In this document: one piece after another, positions 32,076 to 40,017 of the stretch
Layout of the letters: each line of letters starts with the position of its first letter
Numbering within the stretch: position 1 is the stretch's first letter
NCBI GenBank assembly: GCA_020851785.1
Contig: JADZCC010000050.1
Span: forward strand, 1 to 40,994
Source: Anaerolineales bacterium
Lineage (GTDB): Bacteria; Chloroflexota; Anaerolineae; Anaerolineales; Villigracilaceae
Length of the DNA: 40,994 nucleotides
Reading direction: 5' to 3'
Notes under the pieces: generated by a model
Told to the model about the DNA's origin: nothing
Database searches by the model: none
Seen by the model: the letters and a program-made list of their open reading frames with translations, nothing else
Made by a program: the position numbers and the translations under genes

Positions 32076-34315
32076 GCTAATTCCTCTTGCGTGAGTTGCG
32101 AGGTCGCAATCTCTCGATACGTTTCGCTGGTTTCCATCAATTCTTTGTGCGTGCCTTTGCCGACGATGCGTCCTTCGTCCAGCACAATGATTTGCTCGGC
32201 GTTCTTGATGGTGGAGACGCGCTGGGTGACGATCAGCAACGCGCTATCGGCGGAGTAGGTTTTGAAGGCTCGGCGCAGAGCCGCGTCGGTCTTGAAATCG
32301 AGCGCGGAAAAACTGTCGTCGAGGATGTAGATCGGCGGCTTCTTCACCAACGCGCGGGCGATGGAGAGCCGCTGTTTTTGTCCGCCGGAGACGTTCGCGC
32401 CGCCTTGCGAAATTTCCGCCGCGATTCCTTCCGGCTTCGACTCGACGAACTCTTTGGCTTGCGCCGCTTCAATCGCCGCCTGAAGCGTTTGCAGACTGGC
32501 GTTTTTATCGGCATACAGCAAGTTGCTCTCGATGGTCCCAGAGAAGAGCGCGCTCTTTTGCGGGACGTAACCGATTCTTTCGCGCAGGTCATGCTGGGTC
32601 ACCTCGCGGATGTCTGTGCCATCCACCAGAATCGCGCCGCCCGTCACCTCGTGGAAGCGCGGCAGTAAATTGACGATGGTGGACTTGCCCGAACCGGTCG
32701 AGCCGATGAAGGCGGTCATCTCGCCGGGCTTGGCTGTAAAACTAATATCGTGCAATACGTCTTCATCTGCGCCGGGGTAGCGGAAGGAAACGTTGCGGAA
32801 CTCCACCACGCCTTTGAACGGCGCGGGGAATTTCTTCGGCTCTTTGGGGTCGGTGATGTGAATCTCCGTTTCCAGCACTTCCGCAATACGGTCGGCGGAA
32901 ACCGCGGCGCGCGGCAGGATGAAGAACAACATGGACATCATCAAGAACGCGAACATGATCTGCATCCCGTACTGCATGAAGGCAATCATGTCGCCGACTT
33001 GAATGTTGGCGTCGGCGACTTGCTTCGCGCCGAACCACGTCACCGAGACCACGAGCAGGTTCATCACGAACATCATCACCGGCATTAGGATCACCATCAA
33101 GCGGTTGATGTATAAACTGACGGAGGTCAGGTCGGCATTGGCTTTTTCAAAACGCTTCTCTTCGAATTTCTGCATGTTGAACGCGCGGATGACCATCATG
33201 CCGGAGAGATTCTCGCGCGACACAAGGTTGAGGCGGTCCACCAGTTTTTGAATGATGCGGAACTTCGGCAGGGCGAAGGTCATCACCGTGGCGATCAGGC
33301 TGACCAGAATCAAGACCGCGACCACGATCAGCCAGGCGAGCGGCGAATCTTGCGAAAGCACTTTGATGATGCCGCCCACGCCGATCAACGGCGCGTAGAA
33401 GATCATGCGGATCATGAACATCATCACCGTTTGAATCTGCGTGATGTCGTTGGTAGAGCGCGTGATCAACGAAGCCGTGGAAAACTTTTCAAATTCAGAA
33501 CTGGAGAACGATTCCACCTTTTGGAAGGTAAGGCGGCGCAAGTCGCGCGCCAGCCCAGCCGCAATGCGGGCGGAGAGAAACCCCACCGTGATCGTACACA
33601 CAGCGGAAAGAAGCGTCAGCAAAAGCATCCAACCGCCCACCGCAAGCACGTAATCGTTTTGCAGTTTGGCGGTATCCATGCCCAGGGCGTCATATTCCGC
33701 TTTGACCGCCCTCACAGACGCTTGCATGACCATGCTCTCGCCCAACGACTCGAACTTGGAACTGATCGAATCTTGGATCTTCGCGCGTTGGTCCGCTGGC
33801 AGTTTTTCCAGCATGGTAAAGAGGTCTGTGCCGGGAGGCAGTTTGGTCAGGTCAAAGCCGCCGAACGCCTCGCCCATTTCCGCCGCTTTCGACGGATCGG
33901 CGATGGCTTGCTTGATGCCCGAAACGGTAAGCAAAGCCTTGCCCATGATGGGATTCAGGCGGTCAATTTCGGCTTGGTTGATTTTGTTCAACACATACAC
34001 CGGCTCGTTTGCCAGCGCGGGATATTTTTCAACGTAGGTATCGTAATCGGCGGAGTCCTTGTCAACCAGCGTGTAATCCGCGAGGACTGAGGCTTTATCG
34101 TCATCGCTCAAAAAAACGACGATGCGATTCATCTCGCTTTGGCGAATCGCCGACGGAACGGCGTTTTCCACGCCGCCCTGCTGAATGCCGGTATTCACGA
34201 TGCGCGATAAATAATCCGGCAAGGCAAGGTCGAAATTTGCCTGCACGAACAACAGCGCGATGGAAATCGTCAGGGGCAACCAATAAGGTTTTAAATATCT
34301 AGCTAGTTTAAGCAT
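32072..34315 (-). CDS. ABC exporter half-transporter with degenerate NBD and extracellular insert (LmrC/TM287-like)
   Basis: This 747-residue partner of the next ABC gene has Walker A GSTGSGKST (about 538-546) and signature NVSGGQKQR. Walker B is followed by Asp instead of Glu (YILDDSFSALD, about 662), and Gln replaces the switch His (VTQRVSTI, about 695). These are the changes known in the non-catalytic half of heterodimeric exporters. Between helices 1 and 2 is a hydrophilic insert of about 180 residues (about 50-225), predicted to be outside the cell. An AAGGAG site precedes the ATG. It follows the MarR gene by 75 bases. Confidence 0.92.
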   Translation of the reverse strand: MLKLARYLKPYWLPLTISIALLFVQANFDLALPDYLSRIVNTGIQQGGVENAVPSAIRQSEMNRIVVFLSDDDKASVLADYTLVDKDSADYDTYVEKYPALANEPVYVLNKINQAEIDRLNPIMGKALLTVSGIKQAIADPSKAAEMGEAFGGFDLTKLPPGTDLFTMLEKLPADQRAKIQDSISSKFESLGESMVMQASVRAVKAEYDALGMDTAKLQNDYVLAVGGWMLLLTLLSAVCTITVGFLSARIAAGLARDLRRLTFQKVESFSSSEFEKFSTASLITRSTNDITQIQTVMMFMIRMIFYAPLIGVGGIIKVLSQDSPLAWLIVVAVLILVSLIATVMTFALPKFRIIQKLVDRLNLVSRENLSGMMVIRAFNMQKFEEKRFEKANADLTSVSLYINRLMVILMPVMMFVMNLLVVSVTWFGAKQVADANIQVGDMIAFMQYGMQIMFAFLMMSMLFFILPRAAVSADRIAEVLETEIHITDPKEPKKFPAPFKGVVEFRNVSFRYPGADEDVLHDISFTAKPGEMTAFIGSTGSGKSTIVNLLPRFHEVTGGAILVDGTDIREVTQHDLRERIGYVPQKSALFSGTIESNLLYADKNASLQTLQAAIEAAQAKEFVESKPEGIAAEISQGGANVSGGQKQRLSIARALVKKPPIYILDDSFSALDFKTDAALRRAFKTYSADSALLIVTQRVSTIKNAEQIIVLDEGRIVGKGTHKELMETSETYREIATSQLTQEELA

Positions 34316-34390
34316 GTGCGCTTTCGCTCCTTACAACATAAAGTTTGTAGACTGTATCAACAAATTGTGGAAAAAATTTGGAGGAATGGG

Positions 34391-34855
34391 TCAGGCTTTC
34401 TGTAAAGCCTTTTCCTCTTCCAGTTCTTTGACGGCTTTGGTCAACATCTCCAACGCCGCGGAAATCTTCGCCTTGTCGGCTTCGTTCAAACGAACGGCAA
34501 GCTCGTCCACCCAGTGATAGCGCTCGCGCGCGCCACGGCGGACAAGGTCGTGTCCGGCGTCTGTCAGGTTCAGCAGTTTGGCGCGGCGATCTTTCGGGTC
34601 TTCCTCACGTTGCACGTAACCGCTTTGGACAAGTTTCTCCACCAATTGGCTGGCGGCGGCGGGGGTGATCTCAAACCGCTCGCTCACTTCCGACATGCCA
34701 AACGCGCCTTTATGGTGTAACTGCATCAGAATGCTAAATTGCGGCATGGAAAGCCCGCAGGCTTTGGCAAACTGCTTCCAGCCGTTCATCGAACGGTGCA
34801 TAAATGTATCCGTCCATACACGGAGCGCCTGGTCAAAATGGAGGGGTTTCGTCAT
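34391..34855 (-). CDS. MarR-family transcriptional regulator
   Basis: This 154-residue winged-helix protein has the MarR DNA-binding core: MSEVSERFEITPAAASQLVEKLVQSGYVQREEDPKDRRAKLLNLTDAGHDLV. The recognition helix is around TPAAASQLVEKL and the wing carries DPKDRRAK. Its position directly upstream of the two ABC exporter genes suggests it represses them and itself, with release by a transported compound. A candidate operator overlaps the promoter in front of the gene. Confidence 0.92.
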   Translation of the reverse strand: MTKPLHFDQALRVWTDTFMHRSMNGWKQFAKACGLSMPQFSILMQLHHKGAFGMSEVSERFEITPAAASQLVEKLVQSGYVQREEDPKDRRAKLLNLTDAGHDLVRRGARERYHWVDELAVRLNEADKAKISAALEMLTKAVKELEEEKALQKA

Positions 34856-34872
34856 AATTAAGCCTTCTTTTT

Positions 34873-34890
34873 AGTTAGGTGAGCTTAACT
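34873..34890. promoter_or_regulatory. Candidate MarR operator
   Basis: AGTTAGG (34873-34879), a 4-base centre TGAG, and CTTAACT (34884-34890) form an imperfect inverted repeat with 6 of 7 pairs matching. It overlaps the -10 hexamer and predicted start of the marR promoter. Its size and AT-rich palindromic arms fit MarR-type sites. Autoregulation is an inference. Confidence 0.55.
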
Positions 34891-34916
34891 TTATAGTTGT
34901 TTTAATTATATGTCAA
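34888..34916 (-). promoter_or_regulatory. Sigma-70-type promoter of the marR-ABC operon
   Basis: On the minus strand a perfect TTGACA (34911-34916) and TAAAGT (34888-34893) are separated by 17 bases. Transcription would start near 34881, about 25 bases before the regulator's ATG. The AAGG of AGAAGGC serves as a ribosome binding site. Confidence 0.8.
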
Positions 34917-34942
34917 GGGTTGAAAAATAAGAAATTTGCAAA

Positions 34943-34979
34943 CAAAAAAGGCGGTCAGTCTCTGTTCGAGAACCGCCGC
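34943..34979 (-). terminator. Rho-independent terminator after the membrane protein gene
   Basis: On the minus strand GGCGGT and TCTC pair with GAGA and ACCGCC across a small loop with a 3-base bulge. Six T residues (34944-34949) follow. It lies 26 bases beyond the stop codon at 35006 and ends the ssb-translin operon before the marR promoter. Confidence 0.75.
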
Positions 34980-35005
34980 CTTGCAAAGGTCAAAACTTCC
35001 GCGCT

Positions 35006-35626
35006 TTATTTATCGCGTGGGAGCCGCGAAAGGATGGAGGAATTTTCCTTGCGCTTCACCTGCTTTTGAACCACCGGACTCCCTCCGGCGCGCGCGCTAT
35101 CCAACTCCGAGCTAAACTGCATCCAATTTTCCACGAGGATCACAAAGTGCGGCGTTTTATCCTTGAAAAAAAACGGGGACAAAAAGAAAGGCAGGACCCA
35201 GCGCGAAACGGGATAGCCATTTAGGTCAATGACAATCGCGGTCATCCGCGCCAGCGGCGCAACAATCTCCGCGCGCCAGTTGGAAATGCTCTTCGGCGGA
35301 AACAACGCGCCAAACGTGGTTGTGGAGGTGCGGCGCACGCGTTTATAAGAAACGTTCAAACGCAAAAATGGCGTGACCAGACGGAAATACGTGGGAAAGA
35401 CCTGCACGTACGCAAACTTGCGGATGGTGAGCACGACCAGCCCGGCCAACGTCACCAGGCCGCCCGCCCCTGCCAGAACCTGCCACTTGCGCGCCTCTTC
35501 GCCAATCCAGCGCAGGCCAAACGCATACGCCAGAACCGCGATCCCCAGCGCAAAAATCGCCGTCCACCAGCGATTTAACATGGTTGTATAAAGGACCAGC
35601 GGATATTTTTTACCGGCTTTAGCCAT
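35006..35626 (-). CDS. Hypothetical membrane protein, two N-terminal helices and a soluble domain
   Basis: I do not recognise this 206-residue protein. Two hydrophobic helices (about 20-38 and 48-68) precede a soluble domain of about 135 residues. That domain has alternating beta-like segments (YVQVFPTYFRLVTPFLRLNVSYKRVRR, MTAIVIDLNGYPVSRW, HFVILVENWMQFSSEL), an arrangement reminiscent of bacterial PH-like (bPH) membrane proteins. The resemblance is by eye only. The C-terminus is basic. It starts 4 bases after the translin-like gene and is probably the last gene of an operon beginning at ssb. Confidence 0.65.
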   Translation of the reverse strand: MAKAGKKYPLVLYTTMLNRWWTAIFALGIAVLAYAFGLRWIGEEARKWQVLAGAGGLVTLAGLVVLTIRKFAYVQVFPTYFRLVTPFLRLNVSYKRVRRTSTTTFGALFPPKSISNWRAEIVAPLARMTAIVIDLNGYPVSRWVLPFFLSPFFFKDKTPHFVILVENWMQFSSELDSARAGGSPVVQKQVKRKENSSILSRLPRDK

Positions 35627-35630
35627 ACGA

Positions 35631-36293
35631 TTAAATGCGTTCCTCGCCGACCTCAGGCCTGCCGCCGTTTAACTGATTCAGCGCCGCGCTGATGGTTTTT
35701 TCCAAGTGCTCGCCGCGCAGGCTAAAGGTGATGTCGCCGCGCGTTTTTTCCAGAATGCCGCGGGCTAAATCGGTTTGTCTGCGCAGGCCGTTGGTGATGG
35801 CGTCGGGATAGTCCATCGTCACCAAGACGGAATAGATTTCATCCATGATGCCAAGCAGGCGCTCCGCTTCGGCGGAATAGCCATGCCGCAAAATATCCAA
35901 AGTTCTGCGGCGCAATTCGCCGACCACCTCTGCCAACCCGTTGAGATAGGTTGCGGGTTCAACGAGCAGGCTTTCGGGAGTCTGAAGCGGCTCGTTGCGA
36001 ATCAAGGCGCAGGTCACGTTGGCTTCGACAAATTCCTTGAGCGCGTCCTGAGTGTAGCCGGCGTAGAACAAATCCGGGTGGCGCGTTAACGACGAACGAA
36101 GCGCATCGGCCAGTTGACGCGCTTCGTTCAGTTGGGCGGACATGGTTTGAAAATCGTCGCGATGGACGGCCCGAATGGCCAGCGAGCAGGCCCGGGTGAG
36201 TTGACGCGCCTGCGTCAGGGCCAGGTCGCGCGCGGCGGTGCGCACGTCAAACGTTTTGCGAATCTGCTCCGCAATGGCGTCCAGTTGCGTCAT
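35631..36293 (-). CDS. Translin/TRAX-family protein
   Basis: This 220-residue, almost entirely helical protein resembles the translin family, whose members bind single-stranded DNA or RNA and in C3PO and archaeal versions act as RNases. Matching landmarks are the acidic segment QDALKEFVEA (E87, E90), YLNGLAEVVGELRRRTLDIL (E126), the late helix LGIMDEIYSVLVTMDYPDAITNGLRRQTDLARGILEKTRGDI, and the overall length. The ExxE spacing resembles the catalytic acidic positions of TRAX, so nuclease activity is possible. It overlaps the DUF3467 gene by four bases (ATGA). It could be called a generic helical protein by automated tools; I prefer translin. Confidence 0.75.
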   Translation of the reverse strand: MTQLDAIAEQIRKTFDVRTAARDLALTQARQLTRACSLAIRAVHRDDFQTMSAQLNEARQLADALRSSLTRHPDLFYAGYTQDALKEFVEANVTCALIRNEPLQTPESLLVEPATYLNGLAEVVGELRRRTLDILRHGYSAEAERLLGIMDEIYSVLVTMDYPDAITNGLRRQTDLARGILEKTRGDITFSLRGEHLEKTISAALNQLNGGRPEVGEERI

Positions 36294-36628
36294 GCTTCTT
36301 TGGGCGGCTCAGGCGGTTGATAGGGCTTGAATAAATTGTCCGCCAGCGTGCTGTTGTTGGGTACGTTAATCACGCCGAAGGCGGCTTCGTAACGCGCCAG
36401 GTTTTCGGTTAAGGCGCGCACCAACAGTTTGGCGCTAAGCGGCGTCATCACCACGCGCGAACGAATTTTGGCCGAGCCTTCGCCGGGGAGGATGTGCGCG
36501 AAGTCAAGGACGATGTCGGACGGCGAGTGCGCGATGCGCGCCAGGTTGGCGTAGACCATCTCCAACCCTTCGGGGAGTTCAAGGGTGGGGCCGGGTTGCG
36601 GTTTTTGGGGAACAGGCGGGGTGGTCAT
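36290..36628 (-). CDS. DUF3467 domain-containing protein
   Basis: This 112-residue protein has the pattern I associate with DUF3467: YANLARIAHSPSDIVLDFAHILPGEG, then SRVVMTPLSAKLLVRALTENLARYEAAFGVI. The ends are Pro-rich. Function is unknown. It starts 11 bases after ssb and overlaps the translin gene, so it is made from the same transcript. Confidence 0.8.
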   Translation of the reverse strand: MTTPPVPQKPQPGPTLELPEGLEMVYANLARIAHSPSDIVLDFAHILPGEGSAKIRSRVVMTPLSAKLLVRALTENLARYEAAFGVINVPNNSTLADNLFKPYQPPEPPKEA

Positions 36629-36639
36629 GGGCGTTCAGC

Positions 36640-37065
36640 TTAGAATGGAATATCGTCTTCGGGGGGCAGTTCGGCCATTTCCATGCCGCCAGCCACGGGG
36701 CCGCTGGTTTCGCCTTCGCCGCGCGAAGAGAGGAAGCGCACGGTGGAAGCGGTGACTTCAAACGAAGCGCCCGCCGAGCCGTCTTGCTTGGTCCAAATGC
36801 GCGGCCCGCCGGTGGCTTTATCCGGCGTGAGCCGGCCTTCGATTAAAACTTTGGAGCCTTTTTTCACGTATTGGTTGCAAACTTCGGCGGTTTTTCCCCA
36901 GGTGGAAACGCGGAACCAAATGGTCTCTTTGACTTGCTCGCCATTGCCAGCCGTGTATTGGCGATTGGTGGCCACTGAAAAAGAAGTGACCGCCTGCCCG
37001 GACGGGGTGTAACGCATTTCCGGGTCTTTCCCGACATTCCCCACGATAATAATGGTGTGATACAT
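36640..37065 (-). CDS. ssb: Single-stranded DNA-binding protein
   Basis: SSB coats single-stranded DNA in replication and repair. The 141-residue protein has an OB fold (IIIVGNVGKDPEMRYTPSGQAVTSFSVATNR, IWFRVSTWGKTAEVCNQYVKKGSKVLIEGRL) in residues 1-110. A short acidic tail ends DDIPF, the protein-docking tip. The linker is unusually short. An AAAGGAG site precedes the ATG. It is the first gene of the ssb-DUF3467-translin-membrane protein set. Confidence 0.96.
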   Translation of the reverse strand: MYHTIIIVGNVGKDPEMRYTPSGQAVTSFSVATNRQYTAGNGEQVKETIWFRVSTWGKTAEVCNQYVKKGSKVLIEGRLTPDKATGGPRIWTKQDGSAGASFEVTASTVRFLSSRGEGETSGPVAGGMEMAELPPEDDIPF

Positions 37066-37111
37066 TGGAGAGTTCTCCTTTAGGTTAAGGTCCCCGCCGA
37101 AAGGCGGCGGG
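37066..37111 (-). promoter_or_regulatory. ssb leader with two short hairpins
   Basis: In the leader, GGAGA and TCTCC flank two bases (overlapping 37067-37078). The ribosome binding site can therefore pair with the bases just before the ATG. Further upstream, CCGCC-TTTC-GGCGG (minus-strand reading, 94-107 of block 37000) makes a compact hairpin. Either could modulate ssb expression. The pairings are visible; the regulatory role is a guess. Confidence 0.3.
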
Positions 37112-37209
37112 TAAAATAAGACAAAGCCGATTTTACTCTCACTTGCCTGGTTTGTTAATGAATGGGGATTTGCAATTCGCCGCCGAGCGTACAGGCGCTC
37201 TTCATTGAA

Positions 37210-37770
37210 TTATGATTTTGCTTCGGTTTGAGCCAAGGTGCGCATTGCGGCAATCTGGCGCAGGTGATCCACTTCATGCCCAAGCATGAGAAGCATCCAC
37301 GTGTTGTAATTGCATTTTCCAAACGCCGGGCTGACCTCGATTTTCTCCGGATCGTGATTTCGCGACGTGCCTTCAATGACGACTTGAATGCGGCTCGTGG
37401 CGGCGCTTAGGCTGGCCGCCAACTCTTGGGCGGGGATGTTCGTTTTGGCGCCTTCTCCAAAACCGCGCGGAGCTTCCACCGCATGGGCCAATTGACTGGT
37501 GGAAATATCCAGCAATTTGTTGTGATAAAAACCCTGCGTAAAGACAAGGTGCGTAATTGATTCGCTGATCGACCAAAATGGATGAACGGTGGAGGCAAAG
37601 GCCACCTGCGCGTCGGTCAGGTCGTTCAAATTGGCGCGCGTTAAAGCCCGGGCGCTATAAAACGTCTCCACGAACGCTTCCAATGGGAAACGGCTGGAGG
37701 CTTCGAGCCAGGTAATTTCCTTGTTGAACGCGGAAAGAAGCAAAGGATTCAAAACTCTTGAGTTAATCAT
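37210..37770 (-). CDS. DinB-superfamily protein
   Basis: This 186-residue four-helix-bundle protein belongs to the DinB/YfiT-like superfamily of metal-binding enzymes, some of which are thiol transferases. The metal-binding histidines are visible: one in SESITHLVFTQ (about residue 71) and two in GHEVDHLRQI near residue 165-169. The substrate is unknown. A TAAAAT hexamer at 37792-37797 could be its -10 element. It is separated from ssb by about 144 bases, which include a hairpin but no clear terminator. Confidence 0.8.
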   Translation of the reverse strand: MINSRVLNPLLLSAFNKEITWLEASSRFPLEAFVETFYSARALTRANLNDLTDAQVAFASTVHPFWSISESITHLVFTQGFYHNKLLDISTSQLAHAVEAPRGFGEGAKTNIPAQELAASLSAATSRIQVVIEGTSRNHDPEKIEVSPAFGKCNYNTWMLLMLGHEVDHLRQIAAMRTLAQTEAKS

Positions 37771-37804
37771 CAGACCCAGACCAACCTTTCTATTTTAGCG
37801 TTAC

Positions 37805-38989
37805 CTATAATTCAAGCGAGTATAAAACCGTTTCCATCTCTTGCGGAGTCAGCCCGCCGTGATGCCCGTAATATCTTTGCACGTATTTATCCTTGTCGTA
37901 CCACCACACCGATTCGTAGCGATACGGCAGAATGACCAGATTGGCCACGCGTTCCCGAAAGCGCGCAGAAATTTCCAGGCCAAAATAGCCTTCCTTTATC
38001 AAAGTTTCGGTCTTCGCCACATCGGCTTTGTCTTTTAAGCGTTGCGCCAGAAAATCCTGCGCTTCATCAAGCAGGCGGTCTTTGACGTAGAGGAACAAGT
38101 CACGCGGCGAACCCGCTGGGACAAGCGCCTCCCCTTTACGATTTTCCCGAATGAAACGCTCCACGCCTCTAAAATTGGGATTCGTATTTAAGTAGATCGT
38201 CGTCTTCGGGTCCACTTCGCACATGCCATGATCGGCGGTCATCAAAAACAAAACCTTTTTTCCTTGTCGCAAAAAGACGCGCTCAAAGAAATGTTCCATC
38301 AGCAATAGAAACGTTTCAATTTCCGCTTCAGTTTGCGGCGCGGTCGGCCCGTATTCGTGCGCCACGCCGTCAATTTTATCGAAATAAAGGTGCAGATAAG
38401 CTGGTTTGGTTTGCTTCTCCAAAAGTTGGCCAATGTTGACCAACGCTTCAGACAACGTTTTGTAGGGCCGTATTTCAGACGGTTTCATCACCACTTTGGA
38501 ATAGGTGGAAGGCGTAAACTCGCGCTGTCCAAAATTGAAGCAGTCCACGCCCATTTTTTTCAGTTCCGGGTAAAACGTCCCGGCTGGGTAGAGCGCCTCC
38601 GGCGAGATTTTATTTTTCAGCATGTCGCGTTCTTTGGAACCGGCGAAGGAAAACAACAACGGGGCAATCACGCGATCCACCTGCGGTTCGTAGTAATACC
38701 ATTCATGCACGCCGCTCGCGCCCACCGGCAGGCCGGTATGAATCGTGGTGACGTGCGCGGCCGTGGTGGATGGGAATTGCGAGGTCAGCTTTTCGATTTG
38801 GCCATTCCGCTCAAAGCGCTGAATGAATTTGGCTTCGCGAAAACGTTCGTAAAAGCGCCAGCCAAAGGCGTCAATGAAAAACAAGACCACCGCGTCGTAT
38901 TGTTTGGAAGCAAACGCCTGGGTAATGCGGGCCGGGATTCCGGCGAATCCGCCCGCGTCATATTTTGGCTTGACAAAGGTTTCATTCAT
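37805..38989 (-). CDS. Alkaline phosphatase-superfamily phosphodiesterase (NPP-like)
   Basis: This 394-residue enzyme resembles nucleotide pyrophosphatase/phosphodiesterases. Metal and active-site residues are in order: D40 (VLFFIDAFGW), the Ser/Thr nucleophile stretch FPSTTAAHVTT (about 73-83), a D-x-x-x-H pair in FDKIDGVAHEYG, and DH in LMTADHGMCEVD. It has no signal peptide, so it probably acts in the cytoplasm. The substrate is unknown. I chose the ATG at 38989 (AAGGAT site about 6 bases upstream) over the TTG at 38995. It is transcribed divergently from the dehydrogenase gene. Confidence 0.82.
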   Translation of the reverse strand: MNETFVKPKYDAGGFAGIPARITQAFASKQYDAVVLFFIDAFGWRFYERFREAKFIQRFERNGQIEKLTSQFPSTTAAHVTTIHTGLPVGASGVHEWYYYEPQVDRVIAPLLFSFAGSKERDMLKNKISPEALYPAGTFYPELKKMGVDCFNFGQREFTPSTYSKVVMKPSEIRPYKTLSEALVNIGQLLEKQTKPAYLHLYFDKIDGVAHEYGPTAPQTEAEIETFLLLMEHFFERVFLRQGKKVLFLMTADHGMCEVDPKTTIYLNTNPNFRGVERFIRENRKGEALVPAGSPRDLFLYVKDRLLDEAQDFLAQRLKDKADVAKTETLIKEGYFGLEISARFRERVANLVILPYRYESVWWYDKDKYVQRYYGHHGGLTPQEMETVLYSLEL

Positions 38990-39117
38990 ACACAATCCTT
39001 ATTCAGAAGACGGTTCAAATTGTATCTCAGGCGCATGACAAAAATCACTAACTGCCCAACCGGCCCGGCGCTATAACTTATCTGTAAGGCCGATCAGTTG
39101 GAAAGGAGATTTTACCA

Positions 39118-39924
39118 ATGAAAGTTAACGGCAAAGTATTTGTAGTGACCGGCGCAGGGAGCGGCATGGGGCGCGAACTGACCTTGAACCTGCTAAGCAA
39201 AGGCGCGAAAGTTTTTGGGGTGGACATGAACGAGAAGACGCTCCAAGAGACCGCGCAATTAGCCGGGGACAGAAAAAATGACCTGGCGACGGCTGTGTTA
39301 AATGTGACCGACCAGCCTGCAGTCGAGTCCCTGCCCGCCAAAGTCATCGAAAGGTTCGGCGCGGTGGATGGGCTGATCAACAACGCGGGCATCATCCAGC
39401 CGTTTGTCAAATTCAAAGATTTGAACTTTGAGGCGATTGAGCGCGTGCTTCATGTCAACCTGTATGGCGTGTTGTATATGACCAAAGCCTTTCTGCCGCA
39501 CTTGCTCGCCCGCCCGGCCGCGCACATTGCGAACACGTCCAGCATGGGCGGATATTTGCCGGTGCCGGGGCAAACGATTTATGGCGCGAGTAAAGCCGCC
39601 GTCAAGTTGTTTACGGAAGGGCTGTACGCCGAACTGCTCGACACCAACGTGAAAGTGACGCTGATTTACCCGGGCGCAATTGGCACGAATATCACCGCCA
39701 ACTCTGGCGTGGCCATGCCCGGCGGCGAACCAAGCGCCAAAGAAAGCAAGTTCAAAATGTTGCCCGCCGACCAGGCCGCTGAGATCATCGTCCGCGCCAT
39801 GGAGCAGGATCGTTACCACGTCTTCGTCGGCTCAGACGCAAAGTTTATGGACTTCCTGCGCAGGCTCAACGCCAAAATGGCCACGCAGTTTATTTATAAT
39901 CAAATGAAATCGCTGTTGAAGTAG
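39118..39924 (+). CDS. Short-chain dehydrogenase/reductase (SDR)
   Basis: This classical SDR of 268 residues has the cofactor loop TGAGSGMG (11-18), D36 at the end of the second strand (suggesting NAD(H) rather than NADP(H)), INNAG (87-91), N114, S141/S142, and the catalytic Y155-x-x-x-K159 in IYGASKAAV. The substrate is unknown. An AAGGAG site precedes the ATG. A TATAAC hexamer at 39072-39077 could be the -10 element, with no convincing -35. Confidence 0.93.
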   Translation: MKVNGKVFVVTGAGSGMGRELTLNLLSKGAKVFGVDMNEKTLQETAQLAGDRKNDLATAVLNVTDQPAVESLPAKVIERFGAVDGLINNAGIIQPFVKFKDLNFEAIERVLHVNLYGVLYMTKAFLPHLLARPAAHIANTSSMGGYLPVPGQTIYGASKAAVKLFTEGLYAELLDTNVKVTLIYPGAIGTNITANSGVAMPGGEPSAKESKFKMLPADQAAEIIVRAMEQDRYHVFVGSDAKFMDFLRRLNAKMATQFIYNQMKSLLK

Positions 39925-39930
39925 GGGATA

Positions 39931-39964
39931 AAAGCCCGCGAAGTCTTGAAGACTTCGCGGGCTT
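39931..39964. terminator. Strong bidirectional hairpin between convergent genes
   Basis: A nearly perfect stem of 14 or more bp (arm AAGCCCGCGAAGTC) with a loop of about 5 bases starts 6 bases after the dehydrogenase stop codon. On the minus strand it ends in TTTTAT; on the plus strand in only two T residues. It could end transcription of both this gene and the truncated minus-strand gene. Confidence 0.7.
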
Positions 39965-40017
39965 GTGTAAGTTACTACAAACTCATTTGAGGTAAATTAA
40001 GTTTGACAAAATATCCT

